DNA from: Mycteria americana
Taxonomy: Eukaryota; Chordata; Aves; Ciconiiformes; Ciconiidae
Assembly (NCBI RefSeq): GCF_035582795.1
Contig: NC_134368.1
Coordinates: 36,826,501-36,890,500 of the forward strand
DNA: 64,000 nucleotides
Reading direction: 5' to 3'
A program made the position numbers and the translations under genes. Shown here piece by piece: positions 22,680-36,600 of this stretch; positions within the stretch are counted from its first letter, which is position 1, and each line of letters begins with the position of its first letter. A model generated the notes under the pieces. The model worked only from the letters and a program-made list of their open reading frames with translations, was not told the origin of the DNA and did no database searches.

Positions 22680-25600
22680 CCCTGCTCGTAACTCAGTTAC
22701 AATTTGTTCCTAGCTAATTCCAGTGTCTCTGAAAATCCTTCAGGACATATCCCAAAAGCCGATACGCTGACAGATTGCTGCCACAGGAATATTACTCTTT
22801 TAATGTAGAAACAAAGCACCAAGAGGTTCCTACAGAGCCACATAAAGTCATCCCTTTTTAAAAGGGAATTTGGTTATGTGAGAGAGTAATACAGTACATT
22901 TTTAAGGGAGATAATAAAATATTTTCTATTTATTAAAAATAAGAAATTGCTTTCAAAAGTCCAAGTAAAAGTTTTAGGGACAGCTTTTAGATGTGTGTCC
23001 TTTTCATACTGTTTGTGAATTCCCATGGCCCCCCTGCTTTCCCAGGGACCTGACCATGGGTTTCCTGGAGGTGACAAACGGCCCTGCTGCTTCAGCTGCG
23101 TTGCCATTGGTGAATCCTCTGCAGGGCTCCTCCAGCCCTGCTTAGGACACAACCACAGCACTGCGTTCAGCTTAAACTTTTAGGTAGTAGTGCTGTCCCT
23201 ATTGCATAGAGAGTGGGTAGCTGCAGACTCACCCAGAATTCTTCATTCAAAGCTCTAATTCTTCATTCAAAGCGTTTGAAATTACAGCCTGCAGGAATGT
23301 GTTAACTGCCTGCCCACCAGGAGCTCTGGGGAGGGAGGGGAGACTGTGCTGGTTTCTACCCTATATTCTGTTAAATCTGGGACCACTGACAGATTTGCTG
23401 TGGAGCCCAGGGAGGTAGGCTGTCTACCAAAGAGGTTAGGGCCCTTACTTCCTATTCCCACTCTCTGAATTCTTTCAGCAACTGCCTAATATAAATTAAT
23501 ATTTATTCTTGGAGTTAGGACACTGAAAGTGAGACCAGAACCAAGCTCCTTTGGAGCTGAAAGGCTCTAAAAAGCCTGTTTCATTCCCATTTCACAGTTA
23601 AACCTTGATCCTCCCTTTCATCTTGCTATGGGAGGAACACATTTCTCTTCCCTGCTGCCCTGTGTGCTTCTGCACTGGATAAGGTCATTTGATCATAGGC
23701 ACAGCCACCTGAAGTCACATTAGGTTACTCTGAAGAAGATTTTCCCTTTGTGTTTTTTAACTCTGCTGCTTTGGAACAGAAGAGATCACACTGATGTTAA
23801 AGAAACATAATAATTAACAACCTTTGCAGATCAATATTCTAGCGTAGCAATACCATCAGGTATTTTGCCTCTCATCTCTCCCTACACCATACTCATACTA
23901 CAGATAAAATCTGCTCTTTAATCTCACCTCACAGTTTATTCCCTCTCAATCCTCTCTTCCCTGTACACGTAGGGGACTATTAGGAAGCTGGAGTTGTTTC
24001 AGGCACAATGGAGGAAAACCATCTGATGCTGATGAAGCTGCTAATTTTATCAATAATGCCTTTCCAACATATAGCCTTAGAATAATGCCAGTGGTTCAGG
24101 GAGACGACAGCACAAGGGTGCTCAAAACCTCCACTCTTTTGTGGAGCACTTGCACTGGGGGTAAGAACATTTATTTTATTACAGAAAGTGTCAAAGCAAC
24201 AAAGCTCTTGTAGACATTTTGCAGCATGATTTACAAGAACCAGAAGATATTACTGTGCAAGGTAGACTCTGGGGCACACACAACAAGTGCAGCTTCAGCA
24301 AGTATGGTATTTGAGGCAGAGGACAAAGTGGACACATCTGTGCTTATTTCAGTGGTGTGAAATCACATGAGGCTCTCAAGTTGCCGCAACTCCACTGTAG
24401 CTTACTTTAAACTGTACTTATGTTTTCAAGTGTTGGAAAGACATGGCAAACTCATAATGGAGGGGAAAGTCAAGCCCTTCACATGTATAGAGAATAATTT
24501 AGGAGAAAAGAAGCACAAAACTGGGCAATGCTCCCACATGGTGGTCAAAGAAAGCCGCTCGAGTCGGTTCTGAATGGTGACGAAAGGCAGTCAGGCAAAA
24601 TTCTGGAGATGTAGCCATTTCACATATATCTTTAACAGCAGAGAAACCCGTTGCTGCACAGACCTAGTAGTTTAAGCTTATCCAGGCTATTAGCACAGAA
24701 GGGTGGGGACAGAAGTGCAGTATCTCACGGAACACTCCCAGAGCAAACATGCCACCAAAACTTAGCCTAGAAAAAAGCAAAAAGGAAATCTACTGATCTT
24801 AACCTGATCTTCAAATACATACAAGTGTATTAACTTAGCACATGGCTAATTGAAATTCAGTCTTTTTATAAACTGCAAGTCAGACTGCAAGCATCAGAGG
24901 GAAGACCCAAAATGACAGAACACATGCAAATGCTTCCCATGATTATCAGTCACTCAAATGGTGGAAGCACCATACATTGTGGTTGGATTTAGACATCCCA
25001 TGCAGCAATGAATGGGTTCACAGAAACAGAATGTAAAGAGGTCTGAAAGTGAGCCAAGCTACCAGGAGAAAGAAAGCAGGAAAGAGCAGAGAGGTGAACA
25101 GTTAAGATCTGAGGCAAGTCTTGACAAGGGACATCCTGCAACATCAAGGCAACTAGAAGGGAGGACGGTGTGGCAGACTGAGTAAGCTTGTATCTACCTC
25201 CTGAGACAGGAGAATAGATGCTTTTCCCATGTTGTGCTTACATGAATTCAGCTAAGTTCAATCATGCTGTTGAAAAATCTAACAGGTCATGAGCCTTTTG
25301 GGTGCCTTTGGTTCCTTTAAGGCTGCTCACTCATCACTGCTAATATACAGGTTGTAAAAATTGCATTACAACATTAGCTTTTTGTGGACACAAAAGTGGA
25401 AAGGGACATCTGAGGACTGCCATGCAGATCAATGAGGTAAGGCAGATTATGTTCATTAGCATTCTCCCAAACTTCTGGGTGCTTGTCAAAGACAGGATAA
25501 TTTGTTTCTGTGCATTTCTTTTTCTTTTCTTTTTTTTTTTTTCCTAGCTGAAAACAGGGCCTGGGCAGGTAGCTGAGAACTCCAGCCAGTGTTTGGGATT

Positions 25601-28600
25601 TAAGCTATCTAGTAGCCAGCCATAAGCAGTAGCTCTGGCTAAACTGTCACTTGGATATAACATGCAAAATGCCACTGGACACGCACAGATAAACTCTACA
25701 GCATTTACTCACCAGCTTTGACACTGTGGATTACACTTTCCTGATGTGTTGCGCTGACTGTAAAGATCAACTGCAACAGCAGAACAAGTCACATTATCTG
25801 AAAAATTCTGGCTCAGTAAGAGCGTTCACAAAAGCTCATTTCGGTACAATTAGGTTGCTTTACTTAGCCTAGCCAGGAGGCAGTTCAGAGAACTAAGAAA
25901 CCAGCTCTAGGATGGATTCCTGTTCAAAACCAACTGTTCAACTGTCCCCTCCATACTGGGACAGTTACAAAGCCAGCCTTTGCAACCCTTTTCTCTGCAT
26001 CTTCCACTGCTCCAGCAAGAACACGGATGCATCACTATCAGTATGTGTGCTATGTTAATGCCTTTACTTTTCATCCAGGGAATTCTAATCCCAAAGAGAG
26101 AACCCTGGAGCTAGAGAAATGAGAAGTTAGTCACTTTTAAGTTAACCTTTTAGTCAGGGTTAGAGAAGGTCAAAATGCTTCACTTCATTATTTCAACTTT
26201 TTTTTTTAAAGAGGTATCACAATGTTTCATGTTTGCACCACTGGATTTATGTATATATATATTTTGCTATTACATGTTTTAGCTTTTTACATACTGAAGT
26301 AGTAAAGAGGCTGAAATTTAGGACTTGGGTATTCTCATGTTGTGGAATTATTTTTTTGGCAGTTTCTACTTCTAAGAACTCTCTCCAAAAGGTGACAGCC
26401 TTCTTAAAATCTTGTTCTTATTCAGCTTTCTCAATTAAGCATGCATATTAAACATTTTTGATTTACCATAGTTTCTCTTTCCCAGCATCTCCCCACAGTA
26501 TTTAATTGTCTGGTTTCAGAATCCCTTCCTTTTTTGCTGTTCCCCTTTTTTCTGGCACATTTTCATGTTTGTTTTCACAGTATATTTCCGACAGAAAATC
26601 TATATCCCAATGCAGACTTGCCCCCACACCAAGTGATTTCACTGTGAACACAGCCAACTTGAACGATAAAGTAGAAATGCCAGTATTTGATTTACACTCC
26701 TGCTCACACCACGGATAGCAAACACTAGTACAAGTCTACCACTCTTAGAAATACTTTCCCACTAAAGACTATGCCTTTGAAAGCAATGTAATCTCTAGCG
26801 TCTAAAGTTAAGTTGTGTTTAAAAGAGTCACAGCTGCATTTGATCTTTCCATTTACTAAAGTCTCTATGCAGTTATACCCAGTATCCTTTTGCATTGCAT
26901 CTTTTCCTCAGTAGTCACTGTGTCCTGAAAGCCCTGAATGCTCAGATTCACTTAGAGCTCACAGAAGGCAAGATGCACAGAAGTGAATAAACATGCAAAC
27001 ACACCTGCATATTTCACCCCTTTTTTCTTTGCCACCCCCAAGAAATATTTGACTGTGCTGACCACTGACTTCAAATTCAAAATGACTTCTTTACAATGGC
27101 CCCCGGTACATCTCTTGTCCACACCTGTTCTCTATTGTCTCTCATAAAACTATGGAAACAGTGGCACTAAGTTTTTCTTCAGGTTATTTTTTTCTCATCA
27201 AAATATTTTCAACCCTACCAAATTTCGGTGGTATGAAAGAAGACCCCATCAGCTGCCAGGTATTAAATGTTTCTAAGGTGTATCACAACAGCCATACGTA
27301 CAAGTCGGTGCATCTAACTTCACTTACAAATCATGAACATGCTTTTAAACGCAGTGAATATTCATTGTGAGCCTTCCAGAAATGTCACTGCTTACCTGGT
27401 GCCAGTGGACCTCAGACAAATGATCCTGCTTCTGTATATTCTGCCTAATCATGTGGGATTTCTGGCAATGCTTTGTTTCATTGTGAAGGATCCAAGGCTA
27501 GTTATGCATTGCTCCCAACAGGATTTTTTTTTTTAACTTGTCTTAGCTTAACTAAAATTGTATTATGTTGCTTTCAGTAGCTATAGCTTTTGGTTTGCTT
27601 AGCAGGATAGCTAAAGAAATTGTAATGATCTTTAGAAAAGCAGATGTTTTACAGGAACAACTACTTGGACAAAGCTTTTGAGTAAGAAATACCAAATCAT
27701 TTCAACGTTCTCATTTAATTTTGACATGCTAGAAAGTAGCTTATTTTAGTAATGGTAAACATGACTCATTTTAAATGTAACAAACATAACCCAAAAATGA
27801 TGAAGCTGAAAAAAAGTATAGGATGAAGTAACATGATTCAACATTGTTGAAACAAAACTTCTGCTCTACAGGTGTTTTGAATTTCAATTTTTCATTCGGA
27901 ATTGGAATGAACACAACAGCCATTTGAATCCAATCAATGTTTTTTTTAGGCCCATCAACAGTGCCGTTATGTAGCCCACACTCTCTACAAGTAAGAGGAA
28001 CAGTGAAAGTTAGGGAAACATTTAGAGAGAAGAAAACCAAGAAAGGTCAATCATAACTGGTATTAAAACTATTGGGCTTTAATTATAATCTTGTTAGATT
28101 AAAATCTGAGGACTAAATCCCAACACAGTGCATTAGATCGTTACTAAATTCACCTGCAGAGCTTAAAGAACATCTGTTGCTATTCAAAGATTAAGATTGT
28201 GAAAGCTTTTATCTATAAATAAAGTGTGGAACAATATCTTTCAATTCCTCCTCCTAGCCAGAACAAAGGCACCAAAAAATAGAGAAGTATGTCTTATTGT
28301 AACTAGATTAAAAAATACTAGGTTTAGCAGTTGATACACATTTCCATTTTCATTTAATTTGTAAGGCAAGTTTTTTGTACGTATTGGAAATATGACTTTC
28401 AGACAATTATATCTATGAAAAGCTGAAATCAAAGAAAACATTTTATAAACAAAATGTAAAGCACTGTGCCTGATTAAATGTATTGAAATTAGAGACTATT
28501 ACAATTTTTTCTATATTGCACAAAAAGCATTCCCTGGGGCCAGGTTTTTTGCCTACTGCTTAATGCTTTGAGCATACAAAATGCATTTGGAAACATTTGT

Positions 28601-31600
28601 TTGAAAATACAAATAGGCATTTGCACACAAATTATATGATCCCATGCTTGGTAATAGCTGTGCTGTTCTCCATTAGCCATACTGATAAGGTGATTTAATT
28701 ACCTTGTGCCCCAGAGACTTGGCTATAATTTTCACCCAGTGGGGAATTGAACAGAAAAACAGTATGACATGCAGACTGATTTGAACTAGGAAAAGTTAAA
28801 ACTGCAGAACAATATTAAGAAAGTATGGATCACCGCTCTGTTCAGCACAACTAAAACAGCATGCCTGTAACATTGAAAACTGGTTTTCAGTTGGGTTTCT
28901 ATGTTCTCAAGTATCAGGGGGCACTTGAGGATAATATAAACAGGCAGAGAAGACAAAAAAAATCTTCCAGTGTACAGTGTGTTGGGCATCTATGCAAACA
29001 ATGGAAAATGAGATGATACAGAAATTACACACTTAAAATATGGGTCCTTTCTGTGGTAATGAGACTTCACCTCAGGCAGACAAACCTAGGAAGCATAAGG
29101 ACCAGGGATCAGAAGGGAGCGTATGGACAAATCCCATCTAAGACTACCATCTTGCCCCACAGCAGGTTACATTGGCTGAATTCTAACCGAATTTACCAGC
29201 AGGAAGGTTTTATCATTCACTGAGAGTAACACAGGGAAGATGCAAGATGACTTGGCAATGAAGGGCACCACAGGGACTATTTAAATGTGTCTAATGAGTT
29301 GTTAATATCCATTTAAACTTTGTATTATGCAACCAATTGTTGACCACTTAATTTAAAAAGATACTGAGAGCTAGAAAGATTCTGCAAGAGATGATTTTAC
29401 ATCCTGCAGAGAATCCTGCCAAGCAATACAGCCAAATAAAACTGAAAGTGGCAGTCCATGTCATTGAGACCTGCTTCCTGCTTTTACAGACTGTTCAAAA
29501 GCAGTCTAGATCAGGAGGATCTGCAGAACGTCTGCACATGCCACTGTCACTGACCACAAAACGCCAAGTGCAAGGAACCTGGAGTACAAATTGAAAAACA
29601 GGCAGAATATTACAGAGGAAAAGTACAGGAGGGAGAACACTGCCAGTGATAGTTTCCTGCGATTAGAAAACTGGTTATGGGACTGTCTAGAACATCTCCA
29701 GGGCAAAGAAGGGCAAAAAAGCCAATCATCTTACTACATGGCTTCGCTCGGAGCACATGCATAGTATACCCCAGCCTGATACCTGAGAGCACTTTATATA
29801 ATGAAAGCAGTGCATCCTGGTCTGAACACCAGGAGTGACAAATCCACAAGGCTTCAAAAGAAAGGGAAAAGCCCTAACGTTCAGTTAAAACTCTTAACAT
29901 TCCTCTCTAAAGTGAAATGAGAAGACCCCATAGTTCAGCATACAAACGTTAAGACCCAGAAACTGAAGAAAGGAGGCCTCATATTCCCCAGCTCTCAGTG
30001 ATCGCTGAGCAGCTTGCTTTCACATTCCTTACACTGAACGTTAAAGCTCACTGGTAGAAACATTTGTAAGCAGAGAATTAAGTTTGGGTTTATTTTGTTT
30101 AAAGGTTCAGTTTCACGTCACCCGAATACCTGTGCTGGAAACTAGTGTGTGTGGTAGTGTGTTGTGCAATCTTTGCTCAAAGCAGCTCAAGTCTTGCATA
30201 CTAATGTTTTCAACTGTTCACAAATGTGTGATGCAGTCAGGATCATTAAATCATCCCGATTTACTACAAAACCAGTCTGTTTGCAAGTGTTTAAAGATAT
30301 GCTTGAAAATCATTCCATTTGTAAAAAGCTTCCACTCAGCTGTAGTACTGATTCCACACGTATATCTTATATTGAAAGTTATTTTGAACTACGTGAAAAT
30401 ATATTGGAAAATGCCACATGAAACAAGATACTGACTCCTGTATAGGATAGCCTCCTTAGGGTTTACAGATGTTACACCACACACTTACACACATCAGATG
30501 TCAAAACTGGATGAAATCTGAATTGCTGGGTTGCTTAACACAAAGATTAGTGTGTTACTTTTTAAAAAAATACCAATTCTGAGCTAAAAATAAAGTTGTT
30601 TGACAGAAGAATAACAGATTTTAGAAAGATATGTAAATATCTAACCACATATGCCTGTGCATATATTCATAGTTATTAGCTTTATACTGATGATGTCTGC
30701 ACATAGCAAGGGGGCAATCCAATTTGAAAATTGTTCTTTTGATGTGAAGTACTGCCACTTTGCTACATAAAAGAGAAACCCAGAAAGAGTTCTGAGTTTG
30801 AGTAAAAATTCACTGGGTAAAAATTTGGCCTCAAAGGACATAATTTCCGTCAACTCACTAAGAATTTCATTTCATTACAAGTCGATACTTGTATTGGTGT
30901 TTCTTCTTGATATCACACAGACCTCAGGCAGAGCTAAAATATGACTGTAGCCTTGAACAGGGGTAACCCATTTTAGAGTTGGATTTTTTTCTTTAAAACA
31001 TGTCAGTCTCTCCAAGTTCCTATAAAAAATTCAACATATACAGTCACACAGTCTTAGGTCAAACCCAAAACCCCTCTCCAAAAAAATTTAGGACTAAAAG
31101 GTCAGGCTGCATACCACAGGACAAAGTGATCATTTCTGTATCAAATATTTACCAGTAGCCTTCGCTAGTTTTCCATTCCCTTCAGATGCAGAAATCTTTC
31201 CATGGGTTCTCATTTTCTTCTCAACATCTTTTAACATGACTGAGACCAGAGATGTTAATGTTTTCTACATTTGCATAACCAACCCTGTACTACTATATCT
31301 CCAGAAAGGAAAATGTAAACATGTTAGCCTATTAGTTGTATTCATGTTATTCACATTATACTCAGTCTAAACGTGTCTTTTAGAGACAAGTTTATAGACT
31401 TCTTTAATTGGATCAATATAAAACAAGTAAAAATTAGCATTCTGATATTTTCCTGGATGTGAAGATAGCCTGAAAAAGAGCCTCAATCCACAGATTTAGG
31501 GTGGTTTGTGGGGTTTTTTTGTTTGTTTGTTTGTTAAGAATTCAATTCTGGTTTCTGGTTATTTGGTGATGAAAGCAGGGCCACTCATTTGGAAGTCCCT

Positions 31601-33390
31601 TAAGGAGAAAATGAAGATAAGGAGACAGACAGCAAGAGGAAATTATGAAAAAAGCTTTAAAAAGTTCTGGGGGAAATGGTCATATTAGTGTTTGCATTGC
31701 AGCCTATAGAAACAATACCACATTGGAAAAAGTGCAGGTTCACAAGCAATGCTTCCTGGACTGTCTAGAAGCCTCTGAAATAGCAGCTTCTACATGTGTC
31801 TTGCATGCGAAAAGATTTGATGACATGCTGGGTTTCACCAGCCTGCAGCTCATTGCTCTTCCATAAGACAACGTAAGTAATGAAGATAAGAAAAGTAACT
31901 CCAGAACAGGTGTTTAGCCAAAACACCGGACCTATGTTCTAGCTTCCTTGTGCCCCTCCCTTTGGAATACTGTCTTTTTCTTTACCTTCACTTTTGTGCA
32001 ATTTCTTTGCAGTGCTGGGCTCCCATGTTTGTACTGGTCCTGATCATGTACATATGTGAAAATGGGATTCTGAGACACTAATTGCATGCAAGATTATTGG
32101 CAGTCTAAATTTACAACATATGCTGAGCTTCTAAAGGTTTTATCTTAGGCAGTAGGAACATTTTATATCTTTGCTCTAATAGTGGCCAATCCAATAAGCA
32201 AAACAAGTCAGGAATTTCTTATTAATTGTCCAAAGATTGAATCCATAATTATATATCTGCCATTGTATGCATCTGTCTAGCTAATAGCTCCAACTATTTG
32301 GACATCCAGGAATTTGGATGAAAAATGAAACTTCAGTACATCTGAGTAACCTACTTAAGTTCAGCATGGATGGCTTATGTCGAGCATAAGGTATAATGCA
32401 TATTGGGAAAGTAAAGCACGCGTGTTGTGTTGCCTAAAGAATTGACCTCTCATTGACATTCCCTTTTAATTACACCATGCAAGTTAGATATTGTAAGATG
32501 TTCTTTGTGCCAGGTTGTTCCTGACCACACTGGGAAACCCTTTATAAAATGAGGGTCACCTATCTACATAAACATGACCACAAAAGTCAAATTCATTTCT
32601 CTTCAAGTGGAGTTCAGCACCTTTAATCTATCTGCCTAATGCCTGTACCTATAATGAAGACAGATGCATGTGTATACAGAATCAGCCAAAGTGTCTCAAA
32701 AGTTATTTGTATCCCCCAAACTATACAACTAAAGTATCTATTTTGGAAGTGATCTCCCTTACTATACTTTGTAAACAGGCAGCAGATACTATTCTTCTGA
32801 TAAGAATTCCTTGTATTAACACAATTGAAAAACCTTCAATTAAAAGCACTGAAACAAAAATGAAATTTTCATTGGCAGAAACTATAGGAGGCAACAAGGA
32901 GAGCAGATTCGATTATATATGGTACTACATGGCCAAATACAGGAATAAAATACTGAATAGGTTCATTGAAATTCCTTTACCTTTTGAGACCTATGACTAT
33001 TAGTCTCTGCTTTATTATGGCTAATAGTTGAAATAAAAATAACTTGATACAAAAATAATGTATTCAGAACATTTTAAAATGTTTTTGCACTACATTACTT
33101 AGCAATTGACCTAATAACAGAACTATGAGAGATACTGTATTTTAGGTACTTTATAAGAGTTAGGGGAAATGCATTGAATCACCAATTTATCTTTTCTACA
33201 TAAGACAGTAAAAGCATCTGAAAAGCTTAGAATTGTTATTGGTGCGTTTTTTCCCCACAATAAAGCAGTCTAACAGAAAACGTCACATTTTATCATATCT
33301 TGAAAAGGCGGCATCAAAGTACCAGGTTAGCAGCCACTTATTCACCAGGCCACCAAATTAGTCGGGTTTTTTTGTACCTGCAAAAAGCCA
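22680..33390. other. Intergenic DNA, no gene recognised
   Basis: AT-rich sequence with homopolymer tracts (for example T-runs near 25,525 and 26,195). All open frames are short and lack recognisable domains. I see no CR1 tail, LTR or structured RNA that I can support here. Confidence 0.6.
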
Positions 33391-33397
33391 GCACTAG

Positions 33398-33590
33398 ATG
33401 TCAGCATTAACCGTCCGCAGGATACAGCCCCGCCGTTGCGGTTCTGCCTGGGGATGCCGACCCCAGGGGAGCTCCGGAGTCCGAGGTCCCTTAACGGAAA
33501 CGTTTAACCCAGAGATTGAGCCTGCAACTGGCTCAGCATCAGGGCTAGGTGGCTGGCGCAGCTCAGTCCGTGGAACGAAATTTCGAATTA
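33398..33590. other. Isolated CpG-rich patch
   Basis: About 190 bases of GC-rich, CpG-containing sequence stand alone in a 20-kb AT-rich desert, with open frames on both strands (minus 33,606-33,394; plus 33,398-33,625). I cannot assign it to a repeat or gene. It could be a small promoter, an exon of a long transcript, or a fragment of an unrecognised element. Confidence 0.4.
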
Positions 33591-33625
33591 CAAAGAAATT
33601 CCACATTCATATTCTGAATAACTGA

Positions 33626-36600
33626 ACATTTAATACACGTAAGATGAATCATTTTATTCAGCTGCAGCTAGGAAAGCCGAGCCCACAGCCTTAAAGAATC
33701 TCGTATGTGTACTGCAATCACTACTTATAAGCCTGCTGCTGCTACTGAATTTACCAGAATTTTAGCTAAATAACATAAGGAGTAACATATGGACCTAATT
33801 GCATTTTAACAGCTATATTACAGAGTAATTCCTGCAAACTTGAGTTGCATTATTATGACAGTGGTGAGATACCTAACAAATGTGGCTTATTACTCCTAAG
33901 ACACAAGCCTTAACCTTCCCCAAGACTGCCCACAAGGTATTTATGATATGATTTTCTGGTGGCTGATTCATTAAAATTATGCAAAAAACAGAAAGCTGCA
34001 AGCACTTGAAGATTTTTTGGGCAACTGACAAAGTATTTGAGAATTGAATTTCTCTCCTGATTCAGTTAAGTGTCTCTTCTATCTGCTTATTTTGCTTACT
34101 GCCACAGGGATAAATGCCTTACTAAAATGCCTTTGACCTGTTTTTCTTTCTGAATTGTTGCACTTATTTGTAGAAGCAGGCAGGTCTGAACACAAAATAT
34201 AGAAGTCCCCAATGTAGGAACACTGGTATTGGAATCTAAACTTTTACACTGCTCCTCAAAGCAGTTTATGAAGTGATTTGCACATGGTAGTAAGTTGTTT
34301 TGAATTTGCAGTATAGTTAGCGGAACATTTGTTGGACTTGGATTTCAAGACAGATTTCTGTATTTAAGAGGACATGGATTGAAGGGAGCAGTAGTGAATA
34401 ATTCTGGGTTAATGCTTTCATCCCAAACAATGTCAGCAGGAGATCCTTGTTACTAGTTTGATTGCAGCTGAGGGTAACAGCAAAGGGTGTTGCAAATAGT
34501 CAGTATGCAAATCAGAAGGAATTCTACCCTTTGATGTTCCCCTACAGTGTAAGCATTGGCAGGCTATTATACTACCCTTTTATCACTTTCCCTGTCCTTT
34601 AGGGGGAGGTGAAACTTGTTTTTCATTTTCAGAGAAAACCTGGGCATCTGCAGATGAAATATACTGCATATTATCAGCTGCGTTTGAGCATGCAATCAGG
34701 AATCAACAGCCTAGAATCTCACTAGTTTTTCAGATTGGTTCTTCCTATGAGATTTTTTGCCACCTGTATTGAAAATGAACTGACCATGAAATTCATAGCC
34801 TTAACAGCTTCCCTAAGCAGATTACTATTGCTGTTTTCTCCATTCTCTCTTGTTCCATTGAAATGGCTGTTACAGGCAGTTAGGTATTGTGTGAAATAGG
34901 TTTTAAGTCCTTTAGCACAGACAGTATCTGAATTTATATAGCACCTGACAACCTTAAACTCTGGACATTACCATAGTGTTAGTGCTGGTTGAAAGATTCA
35001 AATTTGAAATTTAAAAAAAAATCTGCAAGAGATCCGAGGGCAAGTTCTATAGTCATTGAGTCCAAGAACACTTCAAGGTGTACAAAAGCACTGCTCTGGT
35101 TTACCTAAGTTAGAATAGTTGGCCATATCTAAGAACATAGCAAAACTGTCTGAAGCAAATGGTGCTTATTTGAGCTACACTGTTTAACCTCCAAATCATT
35201 TCTGCTACCAAGGCCATTACTGTAGATACTCAGGAAACAATAGGGAAAAGACAAATCTTTCAAATTGCAAATAAAATCACTTCTATCAAGAAGCAAGACA
35301 ATGCACAGTACAGTTCTGTTAACTTGTCTACCTTGTAGATCAAGTCAGAGGTGAATTGCAAAAAATAAACAATGAGAGGCAGAAACTATTTATAAACTTA
35401 AAAATAAAGGGGTTCAAATATTCTTTTAATTGTCTATTAAGTCACCTGGATGATTTTTTCTACAAATAGTTATCAGCAAAAAAAGGATAAATTTTACAGA
35501 ATCTAGGGATTTAAAACTAAAATGAATGTTATGCCTTTAAATAATGTCTTTTGAATAGATAATTTTCACTATAAATTAAACAAGTACAAAAAAGAAGCTG
35601 CTGCAGAGCAGCACGTTTCGCCAGTATTGCTGACTGCAACCATTACACACACATGATCTGGATTCCCAGAAAACCTGAACTTGGCTTTAAATTGACCTTA
35701 CATCAAGAGTAAAACTTTGGGGTAAGAAAACCTTATTACTTTCGCATGTTAGTTCAATTAAGTTGACAACTGGAAGCTCTTACATAAATATGACAGCTAA
35801 GGACCTTACCTCCAAACAAGCTGAGATTGTTTTTAAAAAAGAATGACTCTCGAAGCTATAGCCTTAAACACAAAATAATGAGACAAGTAAGAAAGCTGTG
35901 AATCAGGAACACCAAATATACAAAAAATTTTTGTATGTTTTTCCTATGTTTTAAAACTTCTCTATGTTTAAGTTCTCATGCCTGTTACAGAGATGCCTGT
36001 TTGTACATTCTCAGAGCAACTATTCAAAAGCAATTTCTCTCCATCTGAAGCCATGCTCCTCACAATATTGACAAGGTCAGTGAGGTCCACAGGAAGTCAT
36101 TTGCTGAGTAAGTGCTAGTCATGCAATTTACAGCTGCTTGGATGAGCAGTTTTAATTTACAGCACATTTTTTCGAGTTGCCATCCTGCTTTAAGGAAAAA
36201 CACCTGAATTATTCCCATCAATTTTGTCGTATCCTCTCCATAAGTGAGGATGTTACCCAGATTTTTAATGCCAGATACAAAGAGGATTGTGGTTTTATAT
36301 ATCGCATGAACTAAAATGGGAAGTAGTGCCCGCTTTATACAATTACAGCCACTTTTCATTCCCATCACATGTAATACGAGATGACGAAATAAGAGATATC
36401 AGAGCTCTGAAAGGAGTTCAGGGACATAACTGAAGGAGTGATTAATGCTGCTGCACAGAAAGGATCTCCTTAATCATTTGGATACAGATTAGATCATGGC
36501 TCTTTAAAAATACTTATAGTAGACATTAGAACACTGTTCTCTGCCAGTTACCCTGCCCTGTTTCACAGAAGTTTTACATCAACAACTTTAAAAGTTGAAA

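Noticed and set aside
26470..26485. TTTCTCTTTCCC, an ISRE-like text upstream of TLR3
   Set aside because: It lies about 4 kb from the CpG island in plain AT-rich DNA with no other support.
32668..33003. 111-codon plus-strand frame
   Set aside because: No recognisable domain, no splice or promoter context, and codon content typical of AT-rich chance frames.
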